From the NCBI RefSeq assembly GCF_030036535.1, contig NZ_CP080387.1:868001-932000 (forward strand): DNA of 64,000 bases, read 5' to 3'. The translations under genes were made by a program, and so were the position numbers. Positions 27,042 to 36,482 of this stretch are shown piece by piece (position 1 is the first letter of the stretch; every line of letters begins with the position of its first letter). The stretch is from Agrobacterium cucumeris. Its GTDB lineage: Bacteria; Pseudomonadota; Alphaproteobacteria; Rhizobiales; Rhizobiaceae. Under the pieces are notes generated by a model. The model did not search any database. It was not told the DNA's origin and saw only the letters and a list, made by a program, of their open reading frames with translations.

Positions 27042-28561
27042 CTCGATCAGAAGCACAGGGGCGGCTGACCGGCCTTGCCCCCGTTTCCGTCATAGATATT
27101 GGTTCGAACTCCGTTCGTCTTGTCGTATATGAAGGTCTCTCCCGCGCGCCCGCGGTGCTGTTCAACGAAAAGGTCCTTTGCGGTCTTGGCAAAGGACTGG
27201 CACTGACGGGCCGCATGCATGAGGAAGGTGTCAGCCGGGCACTGATGGCGCTCAGGCGTTTCCATGCGCTTTCCGAACAGGCGCAGGCACAGGAACTTTA
27301 TGTGCTGGCGACGGCGGCGGCGCGCGAAGCGGAAAACGGTCCGGATTTCATCCGCGAGGCAGAAGCGATTCTCGGCTGCGAAGTCGAGGTGCTGTCAGGC
27401 GAAAAGGAAGCGCTTTATTCCGCTTACGGGGTGATCAGCGGTTTCCATGATCCGGATGGCATTGCCGGCGACCTGGGCGGCGGTTCGCTCGAACTCATCG
27501 ATATCAAGGGCAAAAGCTGCGGCGAGGGCATTACCCTGCCGCTCGGTGGCCTGAGGCTTTCCGAGCAATCGGATGGTTCGCTCGAAAAAGCAGCGACCAT
27601 TGCCAGAAAGCACGTCAAATCCTTTGCAAAGCTGCTGACGGCGGGTGAGGGACGCACCTTTTATGCCGTAGGCGGCACATGGCGAAACATCGCCAAGCTG
27701 CACATGGAAATCACCGGTTACCCGCTGCATATGATGCAGGGATATGAATTGCCGCTGGAGGAAATGCTGAATTTTCTGGAGGAGGTCATTCTCTCCAGAG
27801 ACAGCAAGGATCCCGCCTGGCAGGCGGTTTCCAAGAACCGCCGTTCGCTTCTGCCCTTCGGCGCCATCGCCATGCGCGAGGTTCTGAAGGTGATGAAGCC
27901 GGCAAAGATCGCCTTTTCCGCGCAGGGCGTGCGCGAAGGTTATCTCTATTCGCTGCTGACGGAAACGGAGCGTGATCTGGACCCGCTGCTGGTCACGGCC
28001 GACGAACTTGCCATCCTGCGCGCCCGTTCGCCCGAACATGCGCGTGAACTGGCGGATTGGAGCGGCCGCACCTTTCCTGTCTTCGGCATCGACGAGACGG
28101 AAGAAGAAAGTCGTTACCGCCAGGCGGCCTGCCTTCTCGCCGATATCAGCTGGCGCGCCCATCCTGACTATCGCGGCCTGCAGGCGCTCAATATCATCGC
28201 CCACTCCTCCTTCGTCGCAATTACCCATCCTGGCCGAGCCTATATAGCGCTTGCCAATTATTATCGCTTCGAGGGACTGAACGACAACGGCACCACCGAG
28301 CCGCTGGCGGCCATGGCAGGTGACCGGCTGCTGGAACTCGGCAAATTGCTCGGCGGCCTGCTGCGCGTCGTTTACCTGTTCTCGGCCTCGATGCCGGGCG
28401 TTGTCGACCATCTGAAATTCCGCAAATCCACCAATCCCGATCTCGATCTGGAATTCGTGGTGCCGCATGATTACTGCGATTTTGCCGGCGAGCGTCTGGA
28501 CGGGCGTTTGCAGCAGCTGGCGAAGCTGACGGGCAAGCGGCTGGCGTTCGTGTTCGAGTAA
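27038..28561 (+). CDS. ppx: Exopolyphosphatase Ppx/GppA family
   Basis: A 507-residue member of the actin-fold Ppx/GppA family, which removes terminal phosphates from polyphosphate (or pppGpp). The phosphate-1 loop is [15 protein letters not shown] and the phosphate-2 motif is [13 protein letters not shown], with catalytic Glu near [13 protein letters not shown]-terminal HD-like helical region is retained. It overlaps ppk by four bases. Confidence 0.94.
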   Translation: MTRSEAQGRLTGLAPVSVIDIGSNSVRLVVYEGLSRAPAVLFNEKVLCGLGKGLALTGRMHEEGVSRALMALRRFHALSEQAQAQELYVLATAAAREAENGPDFIREAEAILGCEVEVLSGEKEALYSAYGVISGFHDPDGIAGDLGGGSLELIDIKGKSCGEGITLPLGGLRLSEQSDGSLEKAATIARKHVKSFAKLLTAGEGRTFYAVGGTWRNIAKLHMEITGYPLHMMQGYELPLEEMLNFLEEVILSRDSKDPAWQAVSKNRRSLLPFGAIAMREVLKVMKPAKIAFSAQGVREGYLYSLLTETERDLDPLLVTADELAILRARSPEHARELADWSGRTFPVFGIDETEEESRYRQAACLLADISWRAHPDYRGLQALNIIAHSSFVAITHPGRAYIALANYYRFEGLNDNGTTEPLAAMAGDRLLELGKLLGGLLRVVYLFSASMPGVVDHLKFRKSTNPDLDLEFVVPHDYCDFAGERLDGRLQQLAKLTGKRLAFVFE

Positions 28562-28569
28562 TAAGAGTT

Positions 28570-29226
28570 TTATTTTGCGACAGGCGTGGGTGACGCAGAC
28601 CAGCGCTCGCAAAAGGCTTCGATGTCGCTCGACTGAAAATCGGCAAGCCGCGCCATGATTGTCTCGAATGGCCAGTCCCACCACGCGATGGCGGCGAGCT
28701 GGCGCGCTATGGATCGCGAAAACCGCTCGCGAATGATTTTCGCGGGAACACCGCCAACGATGGTGTAGGACGGCACGTCCTTGGTAACGACCGCACCGGC
28801 TGCCAGCACGGCGCCGTCTCCAACCCTTACACCCGGCAACACAATAACTCCGTGTCCAATCCAGACATCGTTACCGATGACGGATCGGTCCTGCTTTCGC
28901 CGGTCGAAAAACGCGTCGTCACGAACGGCATCCGCCGAGTAATATTCCGGGCAGTAGCTGAAACGATGCATGGAAGGCCGGTCCATCGGATGGTTGGGAG
29001 CGCCTATCCGCACCTCCGCGGCAATGGCGCAGAACTTTCCGATCGTCGCATCACCAACCATGCAACGGGGTCCCAGATACGAGTAGTCGCCGAGATCGGT
29101 ATTGTTCAGGGCTGTATCCGCCAAGATTTCACAGCATTTGCCGATGCCTGAATCCCTGATACTCGCTGTTGAATGGACAACGGTTTCTGCGATTTTTGGG
29201 CGATTGAATTGTGCGGTCGAATCCAT
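28570..29226 (-). CDS. Hexapeptide-repeat acyltransferase
   Basis: A 218-residue left-handed beta-helix acyltransferase of the xenobiotic acetyltransferase type. Hexapeptide runs include [21 protein letters not shown] and [21 protein letters not shown], with the catalytic His loop [15 protein letters not shown] and the C-terminal cap WWDWPFETI. It most resembles the transferase found in phosphonate (phn) gene clusters, but no phn gene is nearby. GGAGACTGAC precedes ATG 29226. It ends 8 bp from the convergent ppx stop. Confidence 0.8.
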   Translation of the reverse strand: MDSTAQFNRPKIAETVVHSTASIRDSGIGKCCEILADTALNNTDLGDYSYLGPRCMVGDATIGKFCAIAAEVRIGAPNHPMDRPSMHRFSYCPEYYSADAVRDDAFFDRRKQDRSVIGNDVWIGHGVIVLPGVRVGDGAVLAAGAVVTKDVPSYTIVGGVPAKIIRERFSRSIARQLAAIAWWDWPFETIMARLADFQSSDIEAFCERWSASPTPVAK

Positions 29227-29399
29227 GTCAGTCTCCGGATTTGCGTCTGCCTATCCGGAGATGATGAAGGGCCTGTGACGGTAAATCTTAAGAGGAGCCC
29301 GGTTGCGCCAGCTGCTGCTGTTAAAGATCAACCCTGTTGGTCACTCGTATCGTGCAAAACCTGCCTTCAGACTGAAAGTCAGGAAGAGGGCATGTGCCG

Positions 29400-29747
29400 T
29401 CAGTCGTGAGATGCATCCGCCTTCGCCTGGCTCTTGGTCCAGTAATGGTCGGATATGTTTTGCGCATTCCGGATGATGTGGGATGCGACTTCAGGGTCTC
29501 CGCCTTCGAAGGTTTCCCCGTCGGCTCCGCATAACCGCAGGAAGAGCTGCTGATGCGCGGTGGCGACAAAATATTCATAGGCGGGAGGCTCAATATCGGA
29601 GCCAATGGCCTGCAGCTCTTCGGCGGCCTTCGTGCTGGCGCGCTCAAGCGCCGCGTAAATTGCAGCCATCAAAGCTTCTTCTGTTTGTTCAAATATATCC
29701 TGAGCTTGCCGTTCGGCCGGTGTCAGGATGGGGCAGCTGTCATTCAC
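29400..29747 (-). CDS. Hypothetical protein
   Basis: A 115-residue acidic helical protein (for example TEEALMAAIYAALERASTKAAEEL) with no family I recognise. A GTG at 29747 is chosen because GAGGAG lies nine bases upstream; an ATG at 29792 in the same frame has no ribosome site. It sits in a run of small minus-strand genes between the acyltransferase and the YunG-like gene. Confidence 0.5.
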   Translation of the reverse strand: MNDSCPILTPAERQAQDIFEQTEEALMAAIYAALERASTKAAEELQAIGSDIEPPAYEYFVATAHQQLFLRLCGADGETFEGGDPEVASHIIRNAQNISDHYWTKSQAKADASHD

Positions 29748-29850
29748 GGGGCATTTCTCCTCTTGGTGCGCCTCGTTTCGCTGCCCGATCATATGTCATG
29801 GATTGTGTCCGCATTGCGGGAAAGCCAGTCCCACCATATTTTTAAGTGGA

Positions 29851-30198
29851 TCAACCGTGCCCCAGCGCCTTCCTGATGCAGGCGCTGAGATAGGCATATT
29901 GCAGCGGCGTAATCTTTGCCATCGCTTCGGTGCGGGTGGCGGGTCTGTCCTGATAACCGACGGGAATATCAAACTGGGCGAAGGTGAAATCCCAGCGAAT
30001 GTCATCGACGATATTGTAGAAATGTTCGGCGCCGCTGACGGCGGTTTTGGCGATCTCACCGCCGAAAATATCCTGAACCACCAGAGCGGTGACGCTGCCC
30101 TGTCCACGGGCGGGGTTTTCCCGCGACCACAGACTGCTGGTCTCGCCCGACCAGCTTTTCCTCAGCGCATAATAAAGTCGTTCGGCATGATCCTGCAT
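29851..30198 (-). CDS. YunG-like hypothetical protein
   Basis: A 115-residue soluble protein. The segment W-SRENPARGQGSVTALVVQ followed by DIFGGEIAKTAVSGAEHFYN and DIRWDFTFAQF matches the layout of the uncharacterised YunG family. That family often has NPAxGQC; here the Cys position is Gly. No activity is known. Confidence 0.6.
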   Translation of the reverse strand: MQDHAERLYYALRKSWSGETSSLWSRENPARGQGSVTALVVQDIFGGEIAKTAVSGAEHFYNIVDDIRWDFTFAQFDIPVGYQDRPATRTEAMAKITPLQYAYLSACIRKALGHG

Positions 30199-30325
30199 GA
30201 AGGGGTCTTTCCCGTTTCGGAGCCGGGCTCCGGGTCAGGCATGACTGGAAAAAAGCGGAGCGCCGCGCCTCCTCTGGAGGCTGCAACGACGCTCCGCCCT
30301 GTTGAATATGCGCGGTCGCGCGGGT

Positions 30326-30349
30326 GGTGCCGGAACCAGTTCCGGCACC
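30326..30349. other. Strong hairpin 3' of the phytase-like gene
   Basis: GGTGCCGGAA / TTCCGGCACC 10-bp perfect stem with a CCAG loop, eight bases past the stop of the minus-strand gene. The adjoining T run (CGTTTTTCTT) lies on the plus-strand side, so it reads as a terminator for plus-strand RNA, or as a 3'-stabilising hairpin for the minus-strand mRNA. Confidence 0.6.
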
Positions 30350-30356
30350 GTTTTTC

Positions 30357-31715
30357 TTACTTGGCGTCGAGCAGGTCCTTGACTTCCAAGAGGACGAATT
30401 CGTTATCGTCAGCCTTGTCCAGCGCACGACCTGCCGAGAAGGGCAGGTTGTTGTCGTTGCCGACGATGATATGCGTGGCGTCAACGCGGTCGACATTCTC
30501 GATGGTGACAAAAGGCATGTCGTAATAGCCGTTGCCGCCGCCCTGACGTTTCTTGTTGTCAGGATCGGAGATCTTCAGAAGATCGATATAGCCGATCTTG
30601 CGGGCGGCCTTGCCGACATTGGCGTCATTGAACTCGATCTTGTAGATGCGCTTGACCTTGGAGGGCACGGCAAAGCAGTTTGCTTCCGGCTTCTTCGGAT
30701 CGGCGCACGCCTTGTCGGCGGTGCCGGCGCCATTGTCACGTTCGATGACCAGCGCCGTGCTGTCGTCAAGCATGTTGAAGTCGCCGATGGCTTCGCCGCC
30801 CTCTGCCAGCGGATAGAGCCAGGTGCGGCCGGTCCATTCCTTCTTGGCGGTGTCGAGTTCGATGATCCGAAGGCCGGTCGAACCGTCTTCGGTTTTCTCC
30901 ACCTGGCCATCGGCGGTGTAGAGCGGGCCTTCCAGCAGACCGTAGAGCTTCGAACCGTCCTTGGAGAGCGCCATGCCTTCATAACCGCCGGAACGTTTCA
31001 GGTTGAAGGCAGGCATTTTCTGCGTCGGGTTGCCGGGCAGGGCCAGAGTCGGATGATCCGGTGACTTCACGTCGATGTCACCAGCCTTGGTGGCAATGAC
31101 GTCGGTCAGCTTGCCGTCACGGGTGAATTTCAGGATGTAAGGACCGAACTCTTCGCCCACCCAGAAACCATCGGCGACAGGCTGAATGGATTCGACGTCG
31201 AAATCGGCGCCCGTCAGGTAACGCTTGCTCGATCCTTCGAGAACGATCGGGAAGGGCGCTTTCATGTCAGGGTCGGAGAGAAACACGGTTTCAAGCGCGT
31301 TGACCTTGCCGGCGTCCCAGTCGAACTTCAGATGGTGAAGCATCAGCATGGCGTCGCTGGAATTCAGCTTGGAACCGAAGCCGTTGTCGGAAAGGCTCCA
31401 GAAGCTGCCGTCGGCCATGGCCTTGATACCGGAAAAGCCCTGCATCGGCTGGCCGTTGAACGGCATGGAAAGACCGGTCAGGCGAACGCCGTCCTTGCCG
31501 GGCACGGTGCCGAGACCCTCGGCGCGCTTGCGGTCGGCCGTCGTGAACTTGGCGGAGGTCTTGAGGTGCTCCGGCGCATCTGATGGTGCAGGGATGATGG
31601 TGTTGGCCGGCAGAATGGCGTGGGAGACCAGCTTTGCCGGAAACTCCTTCTCGGCCGCATAAGACGTGGTGGCAAGCGCGAGAACTGCGCAGGAGGCGAA
31701 AAGAATGTGCTTCAT
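30357..31715 (-). CDS. Secreted esterase-like phytase-family protein
   Basis: A 452-residue protein with a signal peptide (MKHILFASCAVLALATTSYA) followed by the phytase-like/esterase-like beta-propeller domain (PF13449 type): GLSMPFNGQPMQGFSGIKAM, DGSFWSLSDNGFG, DGFWVGEEFGPYILKF, RSGGYEGMALSKDGS and a late VGNDNNLPFS. The family is exported and binds metal; real phytase activity is often unproven. ATG 31715 has GAGGGG nine bases upstream. The cyclase gene ends 152 bp upstream. Confidence 0.85.
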   Translation of the reverse strand: MKHILFASCAVLALATTSYAAEKEFPAKLVSHAILPANTIIPAPSDAPEHLKTSAKFTTADRKRAEGLGTVPGKDGVRLTGLSMPFNGQPMQGFSGIKAMADGSFWSLSDNGFGSKLNSSDAMLMLHHLKFDWDAGKVNALETVFLSDPDMKAPFPIVLEGSSKRYLTGADFDVESIQPVADGFWVGEEFGPYILKFTRDGKLTDVIATKAGDIDVKSPDHPTLALPGNPTQKMPAFNLKRSGGYEGMALSKDGSKLYGLLEGPLYTADGQVEKTEDGSTGLRIIELDTAKKEWTGRTWLYPLAEGGEAIGDFNMLDDSTALVIERDNGAGTADKACADPKKPEANCFAVPSKVKRIYKIEFNDANVGKAARKIGYIDLLKISDPDNKKRQGGGNGYYDMPFVTIENVDRVDATHIIVGNDNNLPFSAGRALDKADDNEFVLLEVKDLLDAK

Positions 31716-31867
31716 GGATAAGACCCCTCGATACCTGTTGAAGACAGGATTGAGGCGATAGGGGCGCTCCATGACAGGCAGGTGATTGTCGTTTGAAGCT
31801 TTGATGAATTTTGATGACGGCTGCCGTCTCCAAACGGGCCAGCACGGTTTCTTCCAGCCAATTGCCC

Positions 31868-32896
31868 TTATGCGGCAGGGGCCTGATACTGGCTGAGCGT
31901 GCATACACCCAGCGTCTGGCCACGGCCCTTGACCGCATGTTCACCGAGATATTCGCTGCGCACACCCTTTGGAAGCACCAGCTGATGGGCAAGGTCGGCG
32001 GAAATCAGCACCGGGTGGCCGAGCATCTTGCTCAGTGATTCGAGACGCGAGGTCGTGTTCACCGTATCGCCGAAATAGGTGATCTTGTGGTGATCGACGC
32101 CGATTTCCGCTGTTATGACCGGCCCGCCATGGATGGCGAAGCGCAGGCGCGGCACTTCGCCGAATCGGGAAATCCACATGTCGCGTTTTTCCTCGATGGT
32201 CGCCAGAATATCGAAGACACAGCGCACGCAGGCCGCCCGCCTGATCGCCATGTGATAGGGCCAGGTAATGATGGCGGCGTCGCCAATATAGTCATCGATA
32301 ACGCCGCCATGTTTCCGGACCGGTGCGGCATAGCTCGCGAAGATTTCGCCGAGAAACTCCTGGGCCTTCAGGTCGCCATTGGTTTCGGCAAAGGAGGTGG
32401 AGCCGACAAGATCGATGAAGATGAAGACGCGGTCTTCGCTGACGGGGCGGCGATAGCGACCGAGAATGAGATCGATGAAGATGTCGCGGCCGAGAAGCTC
32501 GCGCACCCGCATGATGAAAACGATGATGCCGCAGACGATGAGCGTGAAGACGAGCGTCTGCACTTCGGCATGCACTGCCCGTTTCCAGGTGCCGGGAAAT
32601 ATCCCGCTCAGCCACAGGATGGTGCCGCCAAGCCCGAAGCCGCAGAAAACGAGAACGGCATAGATGATCAGACCGACGGCGATATAGACTGGTGTCGGCA
32701 ATGCGCTGACCCGCCGCGACAGGCCGGGCATGATGTAACCGCGCTCGAAAGCGAGAATGGGTGCGCAGGCAAACAGCGCATAGGTCGCGCCGATCAATGC
32801 GCCGCCGCCATATTCCAGAAATGCGTAGGCCACCCCGGCGCCGGCCACGGCAACGAAGAGCACCACGTAATCCAGAATGGGCAGCAATTTTCTCAT
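31868..32896 (-). CDS. Membrane-anchored class III adenylate/guanylate cyclase
   Basis: A 342-residue protein with four or five membrane segments in the first 150 residues and a class III cyclase domain after. Metal-binding Asp residues are in IFIDLVGSTSF and YIGDAAIITW, and the transition-state Asn/Arg in TVNTTSRLE. The position normally holding the purine-selecting Lys (K-x-x-G-D) reads D-Y-I-G-D, so substrate choice or activity may differ. It should make cAMP or cGMP in response to a membrane signal; rhizobia carry many such enzymes. Confidence 0.85.
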   Translation of the reverse strand: MRKLLPILDYVVLFVAVAGAGVAYAFLEYGGGALIGATYALFACAPILAFERGYIMPGLSRRVSALPTPVYIAVGLIIYAVLVFCGFGLGGTILWLSGIFPGTWKRAVHAEVQTLVFTLIVCGIIVFIMRVRELLGRDIFIDLILGRYRRPVSEDRVFIFIDLVGSTSFAETNGDLKAQEFLGEIFASYAAPVRKHGGVIDDYIGDAAIITWPYHMAIRRAACVRCVFDILATIEEKRDMWISRFGEVPRLRFAIHGGPVITAEIGVDHHKITYFGDTVNTTSRLESLSKMLGHPVLISADLAHQLVLPKGVRSEYLGEHAVKGRGQTLGVCTLSQYQAPAA

Positions 32897-33101
32897 GTCG
32901 GTTCTTGGGTCTCGGGCAGGGAAGGCTTGGCCTCGGGAAGGAAGAACTGGCCGCTCCCGTCGGAGAAGCTTCTGTTGCGGTCATATGCGACATTAATGTG
33001 GAAAATGCGCTGCAAAAAGTGACCTTTCGGTAAGGTCACATGAAGGATTGGAAAGGTTGTTGCCCTGTTGCCGCAAAACGGGCGCACAGGCGGCACTACG
33101 T

Positions 33102-33710
33102 CTAATATGATGTTCTGTAATAGACAGTTTCAAGCGGGGATTGCGGCCGGTCATCCGGCGAACGGTTCGACCATTTGACTGGAAAGGCGGCAAAACGCAG
33201 CCGCTTGCCGTCAATCCAGGCCCGGTCGAACAGGGTTTCTCCCTTGTGGGCAAAGGTGATGGCTGCACAGGTCCGGCCATCGACATCAAAGGGAACATTC
33301 TCCTTCCAGCCATTCAGGCCGCAGCCGGTGCCCTTCGGGTCGCCATTATAGTGCGCAACGACGTCGGCGTCGTTCGGTGTCATGGTAATCGCGGTGACGG
33401 TATGGGCAAAGAGCATGCTGTCATGGTCTCTCAGGCCACCATCAAGCGTGCCTTCATAACGTACCTGCACCGTGGGCTGCTGGCAGCCATTGCGGGCATA
33501 GATCTGCGAGACGGCGTGCATGCGATCACCGCGTATCGTGATGCGTGTGACGATGCCATGCCGGTCGTTCTTGCCGATCTTCAGGCAGTCGGTCGTCCAT
33601 TCGCCCTGAAGATCGACCTTGCCGTCATCGGCGCGCGCGGAAAAAGGGGCGGGGAGAATGCCTGCGGCCGCCACAAGGGCGGCCAGCAGCAGGATGCGGG
33701 CAGGTTTCAT
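33102..33710 (-). CDS. Hypothetical secreted protein
   Basis: A 202-residue protein with a signal peptide (ILLLAALVAAAGILPAPFSARA) and a mature part beginning DDGKVDLQGEWTTDCLKIG. Four Cys residues (TDCLK, NGCQQ, TGCGL, RTCAA) could form two disulfides in the periplasm. The lipocalin-like beta pattern is suggestive only; I do not recognise the family. GAGGG before ATG 33710 sets the start. Confidence 0.65.
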   Translation of the reverse strand: MKPARILLLAALVAAAGILPAPFSARADDGKVDLQGEWTTDCLKIGKNDRHGIVTRITIRGDRMHAVSQIYARNGCQQPTVQVRYEGTLDGGLRDHDSMLFAHTVTAITMTPNDADVVAHYNGDPKGTGCGLNGWKENVPFDVDGRTCAAITFAHKGETLFDRAWIDGKRLRFAAFPVKWSNRSPDDRPQSPLETVYYRTSY

Positions 33711-33787
33711 CACAAGACCCTCAAAGCGCAACGATGTGCACAGGGATGGACCGCGATACGGGCAAAATTGGGGTTAAAAGCGAGGGG

Positions 33788-34948
33788 TTACTCGCCGCTC
33801 ACAGCAACCTCAACCGCCTCGACCTTCTTGCCGGCAAAACGCAGCGCCACTTCGCCGTTGATGAGTTTCAGCGCCACATCGCCGAAGAGTTCGCGCCGCC
33901 AGCCGGTCAGTGCCCCCACGGTCGCGTTTTCACCTTCAGCGGCGATCTTGTCCAGATCGTCGCTGTTGGCGATGACCTTGGCGGCAACGCCGTGCTTGTC
34001 GGCCGTCAGCTTCAGCAGAACCTTCAAGAGTTCCACGGCAGCACCGGAACCCTCTGGCGCGTGGCTGTGGCGCGGCGCCTTGGGCATTTCCTCTTTCGGC
34101 AATGCCAGCGCCGCATTTACGGTTTCGATGATGGCGGTACCCGAAGTGGAGCGTTCCCAGCCCTTCGGGATTGTACGCAGGCGCGACAGCGCCTCGGCAT
34201 CCTTTGGCTGCTGCTGGGCGATTTCGAAGATCGCATCATCCTTCAGGACGCGCGAACGTGGCACGTTGCGCGAGCGCGCCTCACGCTCGCGCCAGGCGGC
34301 GACGAATTTGAGGATGGCGAGCTCGGTCGGCTTGCGCAGGCGCGATTTCAGCCGCAGCCACGCATCGTCGGGATGCATGTCATAGGTGTCACGTGATTCC
34401 AGAATGTCCATCTCTTCGGTCAGCCACAGAGAGCGGCCTTCGCGCTCCAGCTGTGATTTCAGCGAGAGATAGACGTCGCGCAGATGGGTCACGTCGGCCA
34501 GCGCGTAATCCAGCTGCTTTTCGGTCAGCGGGCGGCGGCTCCAGTCGGTGAAGCGCGAAGATTTGTCGATCTGCACGTTCTTGATCTTCTGCACCAGCTG
34601 GTCGTAGGAGATCGAATCGCCGAAACCGCAGACCATGGCGGCGACCTGGGTGTCGAAGATCGGGTGCGGAATGAGCCCGCCGAGATGGTAGATGATTTCG
34701 ATATCCTGCCGCGCGGCATGGAAAACCTTCACGACAGCAGGATTGGCCATCAGCTCGAAAAGCGGCGTGAGATCGAGACCCTTGGCGAGCGGATCGACCA
34801 GCACTTCAAGCGTCGGGCTTGCCATCTGCACGAGACAAAGCTCCGGCCAGAAGGTCGTTTCCCGCAGGAACTCGGTGTCGATGGTGATGAATTCCGATTT
34901 CGCCAGTTCCGTGCAGGCTTCGGCGAGGGCGGCAGTCGTTTCAATCAT
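33788..34948 (-). CDS. rnd: Ribonuclease D
   Basis: A 386-residue 3'-5' exoribonuclease that trims tRNA and other stable RNA ends. The DEDDy residues are visible: FITIDTEFLRE (Asp, Glu), VFHAARQDIEIIYHLGG (Asp) and LDYALADVTHL (Tyr, Asp). HRDC-like helices follow (LKFVAAWREREARSRNVPRSRVLKDDAI). ATG 34948 starts at the family N-terminus; the longer frame is GC-rich read-through. The upstream MFS gene ends about 80 bp away. Confidence 0.95.
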   Translation of the reverse strand: MIETTAALAEACTELAKSEFITIDTEFLRETTFWPELCLVQMASPTLEVLVDPLAKGLDLTPLFELMANPAVVKVFHAARQDIEIIYHLGGLIPHPIFDTQVAAMVCGFGDSISYDQLVQKIKNVQIDKSSRFTDWSRRPLTEKQLDYALADVTHLRDVYLSLKSQLEREGRSLWLTEEMDILESRDTYDMHPDDAWLRLKSRLRKPTELAILKFVAAWREREARSRNVPRSRVLKDDAIFEIAQQQPKDAEALSRLRTIPKGWERSTSGTAIIETVNAALALPKEEMPKAPRHSHAPEGSGAAVELLKVLLKLTADKHGVAAKVIANSDDLDKIAAEGENATVGALTGWRRELFGDVALKLINGEVALRFAGKKVEAVEVAVSGE

Positions 34949-35030
34949 TGCAAATGGCCACTCGTGAAAATTATCCGTCTTACTTTCCCTTTGCCGGGCG
35001 CATGTCAATACAAAGCCCGCCTTTGAAGGC

Positions 35031-36302
35031 TCAAGGATCGTTTTTCTCGGGCGGATTGGGCTCCGTCCCGTCCTTTTTGGGCGGCATGGGGGCCGCGAGC
35101 TTCTGAAAATAGGCGGATGTGCGCAAAAGCGAACGGAACCGCCAGTTCCTCTCTTCCACGGGAACACCCTCGCGCACCCGCAGCCGATATATGGTGTAGG
35201 CGATGAAAACGATCTGGATCGCGGCGGTGTAGCTGAACAGTGCCTTCGGGCCGAACTGGTCGATCAGAACGGAAGCGAGCAGCGGTCCGACGGTCGCACC
35301 CACCGACCAGAAGAACAAGAGCCCGGCCGAAACCATCGCATGTTCGCCTTCCTTGGCATGGTCGTTGCCGTGGGCGGAACTGAGCGAATAAAGCGGCAGG
35401 GCGAATGCACCGAACACGAAGACGCCGATAATGTTGCTCCACTCGTCGGTGCCGGCGAAGAAGGCGAGAAACAGGCCGACGATCACCGAGCCGGCGGTGG
35501 TGGCGAGAATGATGATGCGCCGGTCATAACGATCGGAATAAACGCCGAGCGGATATTGCAGTACCACGCCGCCGATGATGCCGGCGCTCATGAAGGTGGC
35601 GATGGCCGTTACCGAAAGGCCGATCTGTTCGGCGTAGATCGGGCCGATGTTGCGAAAAGCCGCCATGCTGAGACCGACGGCGACGCAGCCGACGACGGCA
35701 AGTGGTGAAATGCGCCAGACGGCGAAAAGATTGAAAGGTATCTGTTTCGGCGGGGCGGGGTTGGATTTGTCGGCAAGCGAGATCGGCACCAGCGACAGCG
35801 AAAGCGCCATGGCGATCAGCGAAAATACCACGGGGCCATCGATGCCGGCGACGGGTATGATGTATTGCGCAAGAGTGACGGAGCCGAGATCGACGAAACG
35901 ATAGATGGAGAGTGTCCGCGCCCGGTTGGAATTCGTCACCTGCGCATTGATCCAGCTTTCGATGGCCGCGAAAAGACAGGCAACCGCAATGCCGATGATG
36001 AAGCGCATCGCTAGCCAGAACAGCGGATGCAGGATGAGCGGCATGGCAATCGACGCAGCCGACGCCACGGCCGCCATGGTGGCAAAAGTGCGGATATGGC
36101 CGATCTTGCGCAGCAGGCGTGTCACCGAAATGCAGCCGAGCGCGAAACCGAGACTATAGGCGGCGCTGATGAGGCCGATGGTGCTGGCCGAAAACCCTTC
36201 GGACAGGCCGCGCAGCGCGATATAGGTTCCTTGCAGGCCATTGCCGCCGATCAGGATGCCGGCGGTGACGAGAAGCGGGATAAGGGGTCTGATCTGGCTC
36301 AT
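35031..36302 (-). CDS. MFS transporter (YcaD-like)
   Basis: A 423-residue 12-segment major facilitator. The family loop between segments 2 and 3 ([17 protein letters not shown]) and the central loop ([13 protein letters not shown]) are present. The closest impression is the YcaD/quinolone-resistance-like subgroup; substrate is unknown. The start at ATG 36302 ([16 protein letters not shown]) fits the first membrane segment but has little Shine-Dalgarno. It is divergent from aspS. Confidence 0.85.
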   Translation of the reverse strand: MSQIRPLIPLLVTAGILIGGNGLQGTYIALRGLSEGFSASTIGLISAAYSLGFALGCISVTRLLRKIGHIRTFATMAAVASAASIAMPLILHPLFWLAMRFIIGIAVACLFAAIESWINAQVTNSNRARTLSIYRFVDLGSVTLAQYIIPVAGIDGPVVFSLIAMALSLSLVPISLADKSNPAPPKQIPFNLFAVWRISPLAVVGCVAVGLSMAAFRNIGPIYAEQIGLSVTAIATFMSAGIIGGVVLQYPLGVYSDRYDRRIIILATTAGSVIVGLFLAFFAGTDEWSNIIGVFVFGAFALPLYSLSSAHGNDHAKEGEHAMVSAGLLFFWSVGATVGPLLASVLIDQFGPKALFSYTAAIQIVFIAYTIYRLRVREGVPVEERNWRFRSLLRTSAYFQKLAAPMPPKKDGTEPNPPEKNDP

Positions 36303-36482
36303 TGCGGGCCGACTCGGTTTGGCGGGCTGAATAAGCACTATCTAAAGCCAAGGCGGGGGAAAGGACAGTCAGGAGGCGACAATCTTGCGCTTTGCCTTGA
36401 CAAATCAGGCTGGTCATGCGTTTTTCCGGCCAAATTCGACAGTGCGGCTGATCTGGCCCACGACACGTTCCAGGATATAAAA

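Noticed and set aside
27395..28684. 429-codon minus-strand frame opposite ppx
   Set aside because: Antisense shadow; the true genes on each side are conserved and end to end.
30213..30245. GGAGCCGGGCTCCGGGTCAGGCATGAC resembling an end of the mosaic repeat
   Set aside because: Only a short stretch resembles the arm of copy 2 and the core is missing; it could be chance in GC-rich DNA.
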